This document shows, piece after piece, positions 37,818 to 47,315 of a DNA stretch of 64,000 nucleotides. The position numbers and the translations under genes are program-made. A model generated the notes under the pieces. The model saw only the letters and a list, made by a program, of their open reading frames with translations. It made no database searches and was not told the origin of the DNA. Origin of the DNA: Phyllobacterium myrsinacearum (GTDB lineage Bacteria > Pseudomonadota > Alphaproteobacteria > Rhizobiales > Rhizobiaceae); NCBI RefSeq assembly GCF_014138285.1, contig NZ_JACGXN010000001.1, positions 547,314 through 611,313 on the forward strand, given 5' to 3'. The stretch's first letter is position 1, and each line of letters starts with the position of its first letter.

Positions 37818-38438
37818 ATGAAAAATCTCTTTGTCGTCACGCATACGGAATCCGTGCATCACACCGAAGGATTGGTCGGAGGATGGTATGATTCTGCACT
37901 GACGCCGAAGGGGCAGCATGATGCAGGACTGATTGCAAAGCGTCTGAAAGTATTCGTGGGCGACGCGCCGGTGGAACTGTTCAGCTCCGATCTTATTCGC
38001 GCCTCCCAAACCGCGGACTTTGTCTCCCGAACATTTGCGGTAAAAACCGTTCTCACGCCGGAACTGCGGGAAATGAGCTATGGTATCGCCGAGGGGAAGC
38101 CGCAGGCATGGCTACATCAGCGCAATATTTCGGCGCCTGCCGACAACCGGCTTGATCATCGGGGCGGCCTGGATGGTGCCGAAACGAAGCGCGAGTTCGC
38201 TACCCGCATCTACCAGGCAATGGATATGATTGTCGGACGTCCCTGTGAAACCCAGATTATTGTCACGCATGGCTTTGCTCTGACTTTTGTGGTTGCCGCC
38301 TGGATCAAAATGCCTATCGATGCGGTAGGATACATGGATCTGCGGGTACAATCCGGCAGCATCACCCATCTTCGTGAGGATGAGTACTGGCAAAGCCGGA
38401 CCGTGATGATGTTGGGCGACATTTCCCATTTCGGTTGA
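37818..38438 (+). CDS. Histidine phosphatase family protein with altered RHG motif
   Basis: A 206-residue branch-1 histidine phosphatase fold. The motif normally reading RHGE is THTE here (LFVVTHTESVHH), so the nucleophilic His is kept but the preceding Arg and following Gly are changed. Other elements remain: SSDLIRASQTADFV, the Glu in LREMSYGIAEG, and ETQIIVTHGFALTF with the second catalytic His. It may have changed substrate or weak activity. Single gene with its own upstream gap of 74 bases. Confidence 0.82.
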   Translation: MKNLFVVTHTESVHHTEGLVGGWYDSALTPKGQHDAGLIAKRLKVFVGDAPVELFSSDLIRASQTADFVSRTFAVKTVLTPELREMSYGIAEGKPQAWLHQRNISAPADNRLDHRGGLDGAETKREFATRIYQAMDMIVGRPCETQIIVTHGFALTFVVAAWIKMPIDAVGYMDLRVQSGSITHLREDEYWQSRTVMMLGDISHFG

Positions 38439-38578
38439 TCACCATGCCGTCTCTCGAGGATATGCAGGTCTTCAACAATTATGAAGATGCGCACCTGAAG
38501 CTTACGGCGGCATCACGGACCAACTGGGTGGCTTCGCGTTATCACGCGGGCAATTGACAACCCGGGGCTGAAAATAAA

Positions 38579-38612
38579 AATCCGGAACATCCCTGATGGG
38601 GCGCTCCGGATT
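38579..38612 (-). terminator. Rho-independent terminator of the tolC-like gene
   Basis: On the minus strand AATCCGGA and TCCGGATT pair across an 18-base loop and a T-rich run follows (complement of AAAATAAAAA at 38571-38580). It lies 20 bases past the tolC-like stop. Confidence 0.78.
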
Positions 38613-38631
38613 ACCGATAAAAAGGATGGAC

Positions 38632-40005
38632 TCAGCGGCCGTCAGGGGTTCTGGTGCCGCCCCACTTGTCCTTGACAGCATCAAAATGCTCTTCCGGCTT
38701 GTATTCGGCCACCTGCAAGCCAACCTGCTTGGCAGTCAGGCGGCCCATCGCCGAAAGAACCTGATAGCTCTGCACCACACTGTCATGCTCCGCCTGAACC
38801 AATGCCAGCTGACCCGCAATCACATCAGCCTGGGCGTTCAGGACGTCAAGTGTCGTACGCTGCCCCACCTTGCGCTCCTCGATCACGCCATTCAGCGCAA
38901 GCTGAGCGGCGGAAACAACGCTTCGTTGCGCTATGATCGACGCACGCGCGGCATCAAGCTGCGACCATGAGGACGCCACAGCCTGGCGAACGCTGTCTTG
39001 CGAAACATTCACCTCGATGCGGCGCTGACCGAGGTTTTCCTTGGACTGACGGACTTTCGCAGCGGTTTCACCGGCACCGTAGATCGGAACGGTAACCTTC
39101 AGCTGCGCCTGGCCGGTGGTGTTGTTCGGTGACAAAGCCGATCCACCCTTGAATGTGTCCGTCCGGCTGACAACGCCGGTAAACCCTGCCTGGGGCAGCA
39201 ATACGCCTTCATTGACCTTGACCTGATAACCGGCAACATCGGTATTGAGCTTGGCCGAACCAATGGAAGGATGATTGGCTTCCGCAATGGCATAAGCCTG
39301 ATTGAGCGATTTTGGCAGTGATTTTGCCGGAGTTGCCGCCGTCAGTGATCCCGGAGCAGCGCCAACGGTCTGGATGTAGGTGGCTTCCGCGATCTTCACA
39401 TTGGCCCGCGCCGTGTTGCGGTCACTGACTGCTGTTGCCTGTGATGCTTCCGCCTGGGCAACATCGGTGCGCGTACCCTCGCCCACGTCAAAGCGCGCGC
39501 GGTTTGAACGCACCTGCTCGCTGAGAAACGCCAGGTTCTTTTCACGCAGTGCCAATACCTGCCGGTTCAGATACACATCCATGTAGGCCTGTACGGCCGT
39601 AGCCAGCGTTGTCTGCTCACTTCCGCGCAAATCTTCACGTGCCGCGAGCACCCCCGTCTCTGCTGCTGCAACATTGTTCCTGGTTTGAAAACCATCGAAC
39701 AACATCTGATCAACCTGGACGCCCTCCGTGGCAGTATTGGTCGACCCGCCTTTGATCCCGTCAAGCTTGGTGTGCTCCGCAGTCACACTGGCCTGTCCCG
39801 TAATTCTTGGACGATAGCCCGATTTGGCAATAGCGACATTTTCGTCGGTGACCCGCACACCGGCGCGGTTCGCATTCAGCGTCGAATTGTTCTGATATGC
39901 CTTGGACATGGCGCCAAAAATGGTTTCAGCCATGGAAGGTGTTGCCGTCAGAACCGAAGTCATCAGCAGGATCGCAGTAAGGCTTCGCTTGGCTGTTATG
40001 GACAC
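38632..40005 (-). CDS. tolC: TolC family outer-membrane efflux/secretion protein (BepC-like)
   Basis: Trimeric outer-membrane channel used by type I secretion and RND or MFS efflux systems. The 457-residue form starts with GTG at 40005 after GGAG and gives a clean signal peptide (SITAKRSLTAILLMT to PSMAETI); a longer 496-residue reading has no such start. Two OEP repeats follow, with TDVAQAEASQATAVSDRNTA and TTLDVLNAQADVIAGQLALV, typical of TolC. Length and the purD/ubiA neighbourhood resemble Brucella BepC. No inner-membrane partner is adjacent. It could serve the RTX proteins at 27.7-30.5 kb (inference). Confidence 0.92.
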   Translation of the reverse strand: MSITAKRSLTAILLMTSVLTATPSMAETIFGAMSKAYQNNSTLNANRAGVRVTDENVAIAKSGYRPRITGQASVTAEHTKLDGIKGGSTNTATEGVQVDQMLFDGFQTRNNVAAAETGVLAAREDLRGSEQTTLATAVQAYMDVYLNRQVLALREKNLAFLSEQVRSNRARFDVGEGTRTDVAQAEASQATAVSDRNTARANVKIAEATYIQTVGAAPGSLTAATPAKSLPKSLNQAYAIAEANHPSIGSAKLNTDVAGYQVKVNEGVLLPQAGFTGVVSRTDTFKGGSALSPNNTTGQAQLKVTVPIYGAGETAAKVRQSKENLGQRRIEVNVSQDSVRQAVASSWSQLDAARASIIAQRSVVSAAQLALNGVIEERKVGQRTTLDVLNAQADVIAGQLALVQAEHDSVVQSYQVLSAMGRLTAKQVGLQVAEYKPEEHFDAVKDKWGGTRTPDGR

Positions 40006-40127
40006 GGTGCATTTCTCCGACAGTTTGAACAGAGGACTCGGCTCAGCGAACCGCTCGTTCCGATTTGAGAGAGACATTGCGCTACGAACCGCCGATGTCA
40101 ATGTTGAAAACCGCGTGAACAATGTTT

Positions 40128-41411
40128 TTACTGCGCTTCGCCCTTCTCACGGGCTATGGCACGCCAGCCGATATCACGCCGGTAAAAGCCTTCCGGCCAG
40201 TCGATCCGGGTAATCGCTGCGTAAGCTGCATCCTGCGCTTCCTGCACCGTTTTGCCGCTTGCTGTGACATTGAGGACACGGCCGCCATTGGCGACAAGCG
40301 CGCCATTTTTTTCTGCAGTACCGGCGTGGAAAATCTGTACTTTGTCCGATTGCGCCGTATCGACACCCCTGATGATGCTGCCCTTTTCAGGAGAAGCGGG
40401 ATAACCCCTCGCCGCCATGACAACAGTTAGTGCCGGATCGTCATTCCAGCGCACGGACATCTGATCCAGTGCGCCGTCGGCGGCAGCCTTCAACAAAAGC
40501 AGCACATCATCTTTCAGCCGCAACATCAGCACCTGTGTTTCCGGGTCACCGAAGCGGGTATTGTATTCGATCAGCTTTGGTCCGTCCCTGGTAATCATCA
40601 GACCGGCAAACAGCACACCGCTGAACGGAGCGCCGATTTCCGCCATGCCGCGCATGGTCGGCTCGATCAGCTCGCGCATGGTGCGGTCAATAATCGCCTG
40701 CGTCATGACCGGTGCTGGCGAATAGGCACCCATGCCACCGGTATTGGCACCCGTATCACCGTCACCAACACGCTTGTGATCCTGCGCCGTACCGAAAGGA
40801 AGAGCCGTCTTGCCGTCACAGAGACAGAAGAAACTGGCTTCTTCGCCATCCAGAAACTCTTCCACCACCACTTCCGCGCCGGCGCCGCCGAATGCGCCAT
40901 CAAAGCATGCATCCACCGCGTCGAGCGCTTCCTGAACAGTCAGGGCGACCACGACGCCCTTGCCTGCAGCAAGACCGTCAGCCTTGACCACGATGGGCGC
41001 GCCCTGCTTTTCCACATAGGCCCGGGCTGCTTTTGCATCGATAAAGCGGCCATAGGCCCCGGTCGGGATATTGAATCGGGCGCACAGGTCCTTGGTGAAG
41101 CCCTTGGAGCCTTCGAGCTGCGCCGCCGCCTTGGAGGGACCGAACACGGAAATACCCGCTGCACGCAGATCATCGGCGATACCGGCAACAAGCGGTGCTT
41201 CCGGGCCGACTACGACGAAATCAATGGCCTTCTCCTTGCAGAATGCGACAACTGCGCTGTGGTCTGCCGGATCAAGTGCCACGCATTCGGCTTCATGCGC
41301 TATGCCGGGATTGCCGGGCGCGCAGTAGAGTTTTGTCAGCACGGGGGACGCCGCGATCTTCCAGGCGAGAGCGTGTTCGCGGCCACCGGAACCAATAAGC
41401 AAGACGTTCAT
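40128..41411 (-). CDS. purD: Phosphoribosylamine-glycine ligase (GARS)
   Basis: ATP-grasp enzyme of purine synthesis joining phosphoribosylamine and glycine. The 427-residue protein begins [18 protein letters not shown] and has [18 protein letters not shown], the ATP-grasp [16 protein letters not shown], and [12 protein letters not shown], with [11 protein letters not shown] near the metal site. All are family signatures in order. Divergent from ubiA across 157 bases. Confidence 0.98.
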   Translation of the reverse strand: MNVLLIGSGGREHALAWKIAASPVLTKLYCAPGNPGIAHEAECVALDPADHSAVVAFCKEKAIDFVVVGPEAPLVAGIADDLRAAGISVFGPSKAAAQLEGSKGFTKDLCARFNIPTGAYGRFIDAKAARAYVEKQGAPIVVKADGLAAGKGVVVALTVQEALDAVDACFDGAFGGAGAEVVVEEFLDGEEASFFCLCDGKTALPFGTAQDHKRVGDGDTGANTGGMGAYSPAPVMTQAIIDRTMRELIEPTMRGMAEIGAPFSGVLFAGLMITRDGPKLIEYNTRFGDPETQVLMLRLKDDVLLLLKAAADGALDQMSVRWNDDPALTVVMAARGYPASPEKGSIIRGVDTAQSDKVQIFHAGTAEKNGALVANGGRVLNVTASGKTVQEAQDAAYAAITRIDWPEGFYRRDIGWRAIAREKGEAQ

Positions 41412-41568
41412 CGTTTTTCTGCTCCGTGCATGAAGGGGTTGCTGTGTCGGTATGGCTTTGAGGCTGAGGGGTCAAGCATGCAATCAAACATTTGCCCGGA
41501 AAAGCGGTATGCTCACGCATCCTGCAATATTTGCTTGACTGGCGAAGCGCTCGCTGCAAGGTCACGCC

Positions 41569-42579
41569 ATGACATCGGAAAAAGACATCATACAGTCAAG
41601 CGAAGGCCAGGGCCGCGTTTTCGACGCGCCTTCAGGACATTGGGTTTATCGTGCACTTCCGGCTTGGCTTTGGCCCTATGCACAGCTCGCACGCTGGGAT
41701 CGTCCCATCGGCTGGTGGCTGCTGCTCTGGCCCTGCTGGTGGTCCGTCGCCCTGGCGGCAAGCGCCGGCGCCAAGGTCGGCGATTCCGTCTGGTCGATCA
41801 TTCCTTCGCCTTATCATCTGGTGCTGTTCCTCATTGGGGCAATCGCAATGCGCGGCGCAGGCTGCACCTATAATGATCTGGCTGACGAGGACGTCGACAA
41901 TAAGGTGGCGCGCACCCGGTCGCGCCCGCTGCCTTCCGGTCAGGTGACCCGCAAACAGGCGAAAATTTTTATAGCACTGCAGGCGCTTGTGGGGCTGCTG
42001 GTGGTCATCCAGTTCAACGTCTTCACCATTCTCCTTTCCATTGCCTCGCTGGTCATCGTGGCGATCTATCCATTCATGAAGCGCATCACAAACTTGCCGC
42101 AGCTGGTGCTGGGTCTAGCCTTTTCCTGGGGCGCTCTGGTGGGCTGGTCGGCCCATTTCGGTGCACCAGCAACGCTGAAGGGCTTTCTTCCCGCCCTGCT
42201 GCTTTATGCCGGCTCAATCCTCTGGGTGATCGGCTATGACACGATCTACGCGCATCAGGACAAGGAGGATGATGCTCTTGTAGGCGTTGGTTCGACCGCA
42301 CGGCTATTCGGCAGCCGTACCCGCGAAGCACTGATGGTGCTCTACGGCGGCGCACTGGTGCTGTTCCTCTGGGCGTTTGCCATGGCTGAGGTGCCCATGC
42401 CTGCCGTCGCAGGTCTTCTGGCAGCTGGTGCGCACATGTACCGTCAGATCATGGTGCTCGACATCGACGACCCGGCACAATGCCTGCGCCTGTTTCACTC
42501 AAACAAAGTTGTTGGCTGGCTCATCTTTGCCGGGCTGGTGCTTGGCGCGTTATGGACCGTGGTCAAGCCGTTCTTCTAG
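41569..42579 (+). CDS. ubiA: 4-hydroxybenzoate polyprenyltransferase
   Basis: Inner-membrane enzyme attaching the polyprenyl tail to 4-hydroxybenzoate in ubiquinone synthesis. The 336-residue protein has the first Asp-rich motif in NDLADEDVDNKVARTRSRPL and the second in YDTIYAHQDKEDD, with about eight membrane segments. The donor would be the product of ispB at 54.4 kb. Its stop overlaps the end of the convergent aminotransferase gene by four bases. Confidence 0.97.
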   Translation: MTSEKDIIQSSEGQGRVFDAPSGHWVYRALPAWLWPYAQLARWDRPIGWWLLLWPCWWSVALAASAGAKVGDSVWSIIPSPYHLVLFLIGAIAMRGAGCTYNDLADEDVDNKVARTRSRPLPSGQVTRKQAKIFIALQALVGLLVVIQFNVFTILLSIASLVIVAIYPFMKRITNLPQLVLGLAFSWGALVGWSAHFGAPATLKGFLPALLLYAGSILWVIGYDTIYAHQDKEDDALVGVGSTARLFGSRTREALMVLYGGALVLFLWAFAMAEVPMPAVAGLLAAGAHMYRQIMVLDIDDPAQCLRLFHSNKVVGWLIFAGLVLGALWTVVKPFF

Positions 42580-43868
42580 GTCGAACTGATCGCACCCAAT
42601 CCCTCAACCAGCCGGTCCAGCTCGGCTTCCGTCGTATAGAGAGCTGGTGAAACCCGCAGGCATTGGCCTTTGGCAATCCCGGCACGGCGCACGGTGAGCA
42701 CGCGATGCTTGTCCCGTAGTGCGATCATCAGGGCTGTGTTGTCATCCTTGCCCGTCTTTCCCCTGATGCGGAACGACGTGATGCCCGCATGCATGGTATC
42801 GTCGTCAGGCGTGAGGATTTCGACACTTTCGACTGCGCGCGCTTTTTTCACCCAGTAGTTGCGCAAATAGGTCAACCGGGCCTGTTTGCGTTTCGAGCTG
42901 ATCATCTCGTGCAGGTCAAGTGCTGCAGGCACTGTCAGCGTCGCAGCGAAATTGGTCGTGCCGGTGTGAACACGCGAGCGGATATCGTCCTTTGGCCAGT
43001 CTTCATCGGCCAGATCCCGGTCGATATCAGCCAGCCTTTCCTTGCGAATGTAGAAAAAGCCCATGCCAATCGGCGCACCGATCCATTTGTGCAGATTGAA
43101 ACCGACGAAATCGGCACCAAGATCGGCTACCTTGAAATCCATCTGTCCCCAGGAATGCGCCGCATCCACGACCACATCCACGCCGCGGGCGCGGGCCATG
43201 TCGGCGATCTCGCGAATGGGCATCACAAGGCCGGTACGATGCGACAGATGTGTCAAAAGCAGAAGCTTTGCCTTTGGATTTGCCTCGAGTACAACGCGAT
43301 AGGCCTCAAGTACGGCTTCCCGTGTGGCTGGTTCCGGAATGGCAAAGGTCCTGACCTCAACACCCCTGCGGCTTGCCAGCGCGTTCATGGCATATTGCAT
43401 GGAATCGTAATCGAGATCGGAATAGATTACCGCATCACCCGGCTGCAGTTTGTTGTACCCCGTAATCAGTTTCTGCAGCGCTTCCGTCGCCCCGCGTGTC
43501 AGGGCGACCTCCTCCGGCGCCGCACCAACGGCACTGGCAACCCGATTGCGCACGTCCTCGGCGTCTTTGCCAAAAGCATTGCGCGCATAGACCGTATTCT
43601 GCCGGTTCACACGCTGGGTATTTTCCAGATAGGCCTGGAGAACGGGTCTCGCCATGATGCCCCAATAGCCATTTTCCAGATTGGCGATGGAACGCTCGAC
43701 ATCATAGAGATCCCCAACAGCGGCCCAATAGGACTGATCCATGGCAATAGCCGTGTCGTTGGCGACTGGAAGCACAGCTGTTTCCATGGCTGATGTCTTG
43801 ACGACTGTTGCAGCAAGCGCGGTAGCTGCGCTGCCAATCAAGAAATGACGGCGTTCAATGCCTTGCAT
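42576..43868 (-). CDS. Class V PLP aminotransferase-fold protein with Tat-type signal
   Basis: A 430-residue protein whose N terminus, IERRHFLIGSAATALAATVV, is a twin-arginine-type export signal with a hydrophobic stretch. The rest is an aminotransferase class V / cysteine desulfurase-like fold: ALTRGATEALQKLI, LLLTHLSHRTGLVMPI, VVDAAHSWGQMDF, and the PLP lysine in FNLHKWIGAPIG. It resembles isopenicillin-N-epimerase-like proteins. Export of a folded PLP enzyme through Tat is plausible but the substrate is unknown. Confidence 0.85.
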   Translation of the reverse strand: MQGIERRHFLIGSAATALAATVVKTSAMETAVLPVANDTAIAMDQSYWAAVGDLYDVERSIANLENGYWGIMARPVLQAYLENTQRVNRQNTVYARNAFGKDAEDVRNRVASAVGAAPEEVALTRGATEALQKLITGYNKLQPGDAVIYSDLDYDSMQYAMNALASRRGVEVRTFAIPEPATREAVLEAYRVVLEANPKAKLLLLTHLSHRTGLVMPIREIADMARARGVDVVVDAAHSWGQMDFKVADLGADFVGFNLHKWIGAPIGMGFFYIRKERLADIDRDLADEDWPKDDIRSRVHTGTTNFAATLTVPAALDLHEMISSKRKQARLTYLRNYWVKKARAVESVEILTPDDDTMHAGITSFRIRGKTGKDDNTALMIALRDKHRVLTVRRAGIAKGQCLRVSPALYTTEAELDRLVEGLGAISST

Positions 43869-43959
43869 CGGATCAATCCTTCACACAGTGTTCCATCTGG
43901 TTCCTGATTAGGACTCCAATGTCACAGCTGCATGAAGGAAACACAAGCAAGGGGATTGT

Positions 43960-44532
43960 TTAGCGGCTGCCTGAAGTGATGATTTCCTCACCACCAACAA
44001 CGAGACGCAATCCGAGATTGCCCATCTTGCGGCGAGCCAGAAAGCGCGGCCGGCGGCGGCTAGGTTCGCGGCCCTGGCGACGTTCCACTGGCTCACCCAC
44101 GGCGACCGGGCCGATGCTCTGTTCAAGCTGCCGGGCTTCGCCATCTGCTTCGACCAGCATCATTGGCAGTTTGAACAGTGCCGACCACGCACGCCAGTCC
44201 GCAGCAATGTCATTGAGATCATGCGCGACCAGCAATGGCACCGAAAGATGCGGATCACTGTGCATCAGTTCGAGCGTCACGGTGATATCACCGAGCTCAT
44301 CTTCGGTTGCGCGGGCTGTAACCCCCTGGAAAGCGCAGGCTGGCAAAGCGAGTGATACCGGCAGATGGCTGTTTGGCAGCACCCGCTTGACCACCGCGCC
44401 CCGCTCATGCAGCGAGAAGGTGATGTCGCCACGATCATCGCGTGTGGCGTAGGTTACGGTCTGTGGCAGGTGGAATGGGTCGAGCCGAAATTCCTGGCCT
44501 GCCCAAACCGGCTTTGCTCCGGTTTTTTTCAT
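43960..44532 (-). CDS. Conserved hypothetical protein (rhizobial DUF6101-like)
   Basis: A 190-residue soluble protein of a family I believe is DUF6101, found in Rhizobiales and without known function. It has FRLDPFHLPQTVTYATRDDR, SLALPACAFQGVTARA, LMHSDPHLSVPLLVAHDLND, and an Arg-rich tail (PSRRRPRFLARRKMG). The ATG at 44532 with AAGG upstream is preferred over a 36-codon extension. The basic tail suggests nucleic-acid or membrane contact, but that is speculation. Confidence 0.7.
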   Translation of the reverse strand: MKKTGAKPVWAGQEFRLDPFHLPQTVTYATRDDRGDITFSLHERGAVVKRVLPNSHLPVSLALPACAFQGVTARATEDELGDITVTLELMHSDPHLSVPLLVAHDLNDIAADWRAWSALFKLPMMLVEADGEARQLEQSIGPVAVGEPVERRQGREPSRRRPRFLARRKMGNLGLRLVVGGEEIITSGSR

Positions 44533-44799
44533 GTGACGCCTTCTGTCGATCCTGAGAGCCGATTTTCCGGTCTTCTCTTTTGTATTTCCCTGTAGAGCGG
44601 ACCATTTTCTGGTCTCGTATGGGGAAACAATAGGCGCCAATCCCCCCGCTTCCGCTTAACGAACGCGGTTAACTATTTCTCATCGCGGGGAATGGTTATC
44701 GAAATTCGACCATCGGTAAGGTTTCAAAAAGAGAGATAAACAAAAGACTGACGGAACGCCCTCTTCGACCCTAAACTGGTCAATTACCGGGGCATGGAC
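44533..44799. other. Intergenic region upstream of the MerR-ATPase gene
   Basis: Most of a 328-base gap between divergent genes. I see no gene in it. It must hold the promoter of the DUF6101-like gene; no operator is recognised outside the MerR-type promoter listed next to it. Confidence 0.4.
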
Positions 44800-44830
44800 T
44801 TGACCCGGCCCTTGGGGCCACCTCGATAAG
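44800..44830 (+). promoter_or_regulatory. MerR-type promoter with 19-bp spacer
   Basis: A -35-like TTGACC (44800-44805) is followed after exactly 19 bases by GATAAG (44825-44830). The spacer holds the dyad GGCCC-TTG-GGGCC. A long spacer with a central dyad is the hallmark of promoters untwisted by MerR proteins, and the gene downstream encodes one, so autoregulation is likely. Confidence 0.6.
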
Positions 44831-44860
44831 GAGAGCGGTCAACAACGAACGAGGTGAGTC

Positions 44861-45889
44861 GTGAATTCTTCCGCACAGTTCCTGAACCCTTCCGAGGCGG
44901 CGAGACGGCTCGGCGTATCCGCCAAAGCCCTGCGCCTCTATGAACAACGCGGCCTGATCCAGCCCCTCCGCACGCAGGCCGGTTGGAGAATTTACGGGCC
45001 AACCGAGATGGATCGCGCTGCCGAGATCGCTGCTCTACGTCAATTGGGTCTGAGCCTTGCAGAGGTCACACGCGTTCTCAAGGGGGATCCGGAGGCGCTT
45101 AAACCGGCGCTGGCCGCCCATCAGGCGATGCTCGAAAGTCAGGTCCGTCAGCTCGCCGGGACAGTTGACAAGGTACGAGCCATACGGGCGAACCTTACTG
45201 CGGGCCACGTACCGACTGCCGGACAGATTGCACAGTTGATGCGACCTGCTTCCGAAACGGTTATTGCTTTTGATCTTCCGTGGCCATGGGGCGGTGAACG
45301 CTTCGAGCTTTCCGATATCCGGCCTCTCAATTACATCATCGGCCCGCTGGGCAGTGGCAAAACACGACTGGCAATTGCCATAGCAACGGCGCTGCCGGAC
45401 GCCGCTTATATCGGATTGGAGCGATCGGCCGGCGGCAACGGGAAATCGCGGATCGACGTGGACCCAGCTCTCAAGCTTCGGGTAGATCAAGCCTTGGCTT
45501 GGCTCGTTGATGACGGCGCCACGGCCTCACCAGCGCTGATTGCACTGCTTGTCGCGATGGAGTCCACAATATCGGCCATTCTGGTTGTCGATATGGTGGA
45601 ACAGGGGCTTGACCAAGCGTCGCAGGAAGCATTGATCGCCTATCTCCGGCGGCGTGCGCCGGATTCCCCTTCCCTGTTCCTGATGACACGGTCCAGTGCG
45701 ATTCTGGACCTGAGTGCCGTACCATTGGACGAGACGATCCTCTTCTGCCCGGCCAACCACAGTCCACCCATACGGGTGGCTCCTTATCCGGGTACGCCAG
45801 GCTATGAGGCCGTTGCCAGTTGCCTGGGCTCGCCCGAGGTGCGGGCACGCACCGAAGGCGTCATTGCTTGGCGCCCTCGGGTGGCTTGA
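44861..45889 (+). CDS. MerR-type HTH fused to a P-loop ATPase-like domain
   Basis: A 342-residue fusion. Residues 8-75 are a MerR winged helix (NPSEAARRLGVSAKALRLYE, QAGWRIYGPTEMDRAAEI), then a dimerisation coiled coil (about 76-115). From about 135 a second domain has the Walker A GPLGSGKT (161-168) and a hydrophobic strand ending in Asp (SAILVVDMVEQGLDQ) that could be Walker B, followed by LFLMTRSSAI. It resembles ABC-type or AAA nucleotide-binding cores rather than a drug-binding domain. It starts with GTG after GAGGTGAG. A MerR protein with a P-loop effector is unusual. Target and ligand unknown. Confidence 0.78.
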   Translation: MNSSAQFLNPSEAARRLGVSAKALRLYEQRGLIQPLRTQAGWRIYGPTEMDRAAEIAALRQLGLSLAEVTRVLKGDPEALKPALAAHQAMLESQVRQLAGTVDKVRAIRANLTAGHVPTAGQIAQLMRPASETVIAFDLPWPWGGERFELSDIRPLNYIIGPLGSGKTRLAIAIATALPDAAYIGLERSAGGNGKSRIDVDPALKLRVDQALAWLVDDGATASPALIALLVAMESTISAILVVDMVEQGLDQASQEALIAYLRRRAPDSPSLFLMTRSSAILDLSAVPLDETILFCPANHSPPIRVAPYPGTPGYEAVASCLGSPEVRARTEGVIAWRPRVA

Positions 45890-45899
45890 GCGAAACGGA

Positions 45900-47315
45900 T
45901 CAGATCACCTTGCCGGGGTTCATGATCCCAGCCGGATCAAATGATGTCTTGATGCGACGCATCAGATCGAGCGCCACCGGCGATTTGGTTTCCGACAGTT
46001 CCTTGCGCTTCAGCTGACCAATACCGTGTTCGGCCGAGATCGAACCTTTATAGGAGCGGACGATCCCATGCACACGGGCATTGACCTCGCCCCAGCGTGC
46101 AAGGAAGGCTTCCTTATCGGCACCGATGGGCTGGGTAATGTTATAATGCAGGTTGCCATCGCCCATGTGACCGAAGGACACGATGCGTGCCCCGGGTATC
46201 ATCTCAAGCACAGCAGCATCGGCCTCAGCAATGAACTCCGGAATGCGCGCCACGGGCACGGATATGTCGTGCTTGATCGAGCCGCCTTCGGGTTTCTGCG
46301 CCATCGACATGGCTTCGCGCATATGCCAGAAGGATTTTTCCTGGGCGGTGCTGTCAGCGATCGTGGCATCTTCGACCAGTCCCGCCTCAAATCCTTCCGT
46401 CAGAATGGCCTCGATGGTCGCACGTGCATCTTCGGCGGAGCGCGACGACGAGATATCAATCAATACATACCAGTTGTGCACGCCCTGCAGCGGATCGCGC
46501 ACGCCTTCCGTATGCGCAACCGAAAACTCGACACCGATGCGCGGCATCAGTTCAAAACCGGTGAGCGCCGCACCCGCATGGCTCTGCGCCAGTGCCAGCA
46601 GCTTCAGCGCGTCATCAGGACTGTTCAGGCCCGCATAGGCAACGCCCTTGCCCTTGGGCAGCGGAAAGAGCTTCATCACCGCTGCGGTAATCACGCCAAG
46701 AGTGCCTTCCGCGCCAACGAACAGGTCCTTGAGGTCGTAGCCGGTATTGTCCTTCTTGACGTAGCGCAGATCGTTGAGAATCTCGCCCGTTGGCAGGACC
46801 ACCTCGACACCGAGGCAAAGCTCGCGGGTGTTGCCATAGGCCAGAACCGCCGTGCCGCCCGCATTGGAGGAAAGGTTGCCGCCGATCTGGCAGGAGCCTT
46901 CCGACCCCAGCGAAAGCGGAAACAGACGGCCAGCCTTCTCAGCCGCTTCCTGCAATTTCTGCAGAACGACACCGGCCTCGACAATAATGAGATTACCTGC
47001 AGGCTCGACGGAGCGGATCTTGTTCAGACGCGACAGTGACAGGATGACCTGCTGGCCTGTCTCATCGGGCATCTGGCCGCCGACAAGTCCGGTATTGCCG
47101 CCCTGCGGCACGATAGCTGTTGCGGTCTCGGTGGCCAGTTTCAGAATTGCCGAGACTTCTTCCACGGTGGACGGCCGCAGGACCAGCGCCGTCTTGCCGC
47201 CGAACTTTTCCCTGGGTTCGATGAGATAGGGTTCGATGTCGTGTGTATCCTGCAAAGCGTTCTTCTCGCCGACGATGGCTGTGAAACGGGCAATAAGCTC
47301 TGGCATCAGGGTCAT
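45900..47315 (-). CDS. FAD-binding oxidoreductase, GlcD / D-2-hydroxyacid dehydrogenase family
   Basis: A 471-residue FAD enzyme of the FAD_binding_4 / FAD-oxidase C family, including glycolate oxidase GlcD, D-lactate and D-2-hydroxyglutarate dehydrogenases. The PP-loop AIVPQGGNTGLVGGQMP, CQIGGNLSSNAGGTAVLAYG and VGAEGTLGVITAAVMKLF bind FAD. The C-terminal FGHMGDGNLHYNITQP and SAEHGIGQLKR are the metal/substrate motifs. The substrate is probably a D-2-hydroxyacid. It overlaps the upstream Sua5-like gene by four bases, so the two are cotranscribed. Confidence 0.93.
   Translation of the reverse strand: MTLMPELIARFTAIVGEKNALQDTHDIEPYLIEPREKFGGKTALVLRPSTVEEVSAILKLATETATAIVPQGGNTGLVGGQMPDETGQQVILSLSRLNKIRSVEPAGNLIIVEAGVVLQKLQEAAEKAGRLFPLSLGSEGSCQIGGNLSSNAGGTAVLAYGNTRELCLGVEVVLPTGEILNDLRYVKKDNTGYDLKDLFVGAEGTLGVITAAVMKLFPLPKGKGVAYAGLNSPDDALKLLALAQSHAGAALTGFELMPRIGVEFSVAHTEGVRDPLQGVHNWYVLIDISSSRSAEDARATIEAILTEGFEAGLVEDATIADSTAQEKSFWHMREAMSMAQKPEGGSIKHDISVPVARIPEFIAEADAAVLEMIPGARIVSFGHMGDGNLHYNITQPIGADKEAFLARWGEVNARVHGIVRSYKGSISAEHGIGQLKRKELSETKSPVALDLMRRIKTSFDPAGIMNPGKVI

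Noticed and set aside
40776-41873. 365-codon plus-strand open frame
   Set aside because: Antisense to purD and running into ubiA in another frame; both real genes have complete family motifs.
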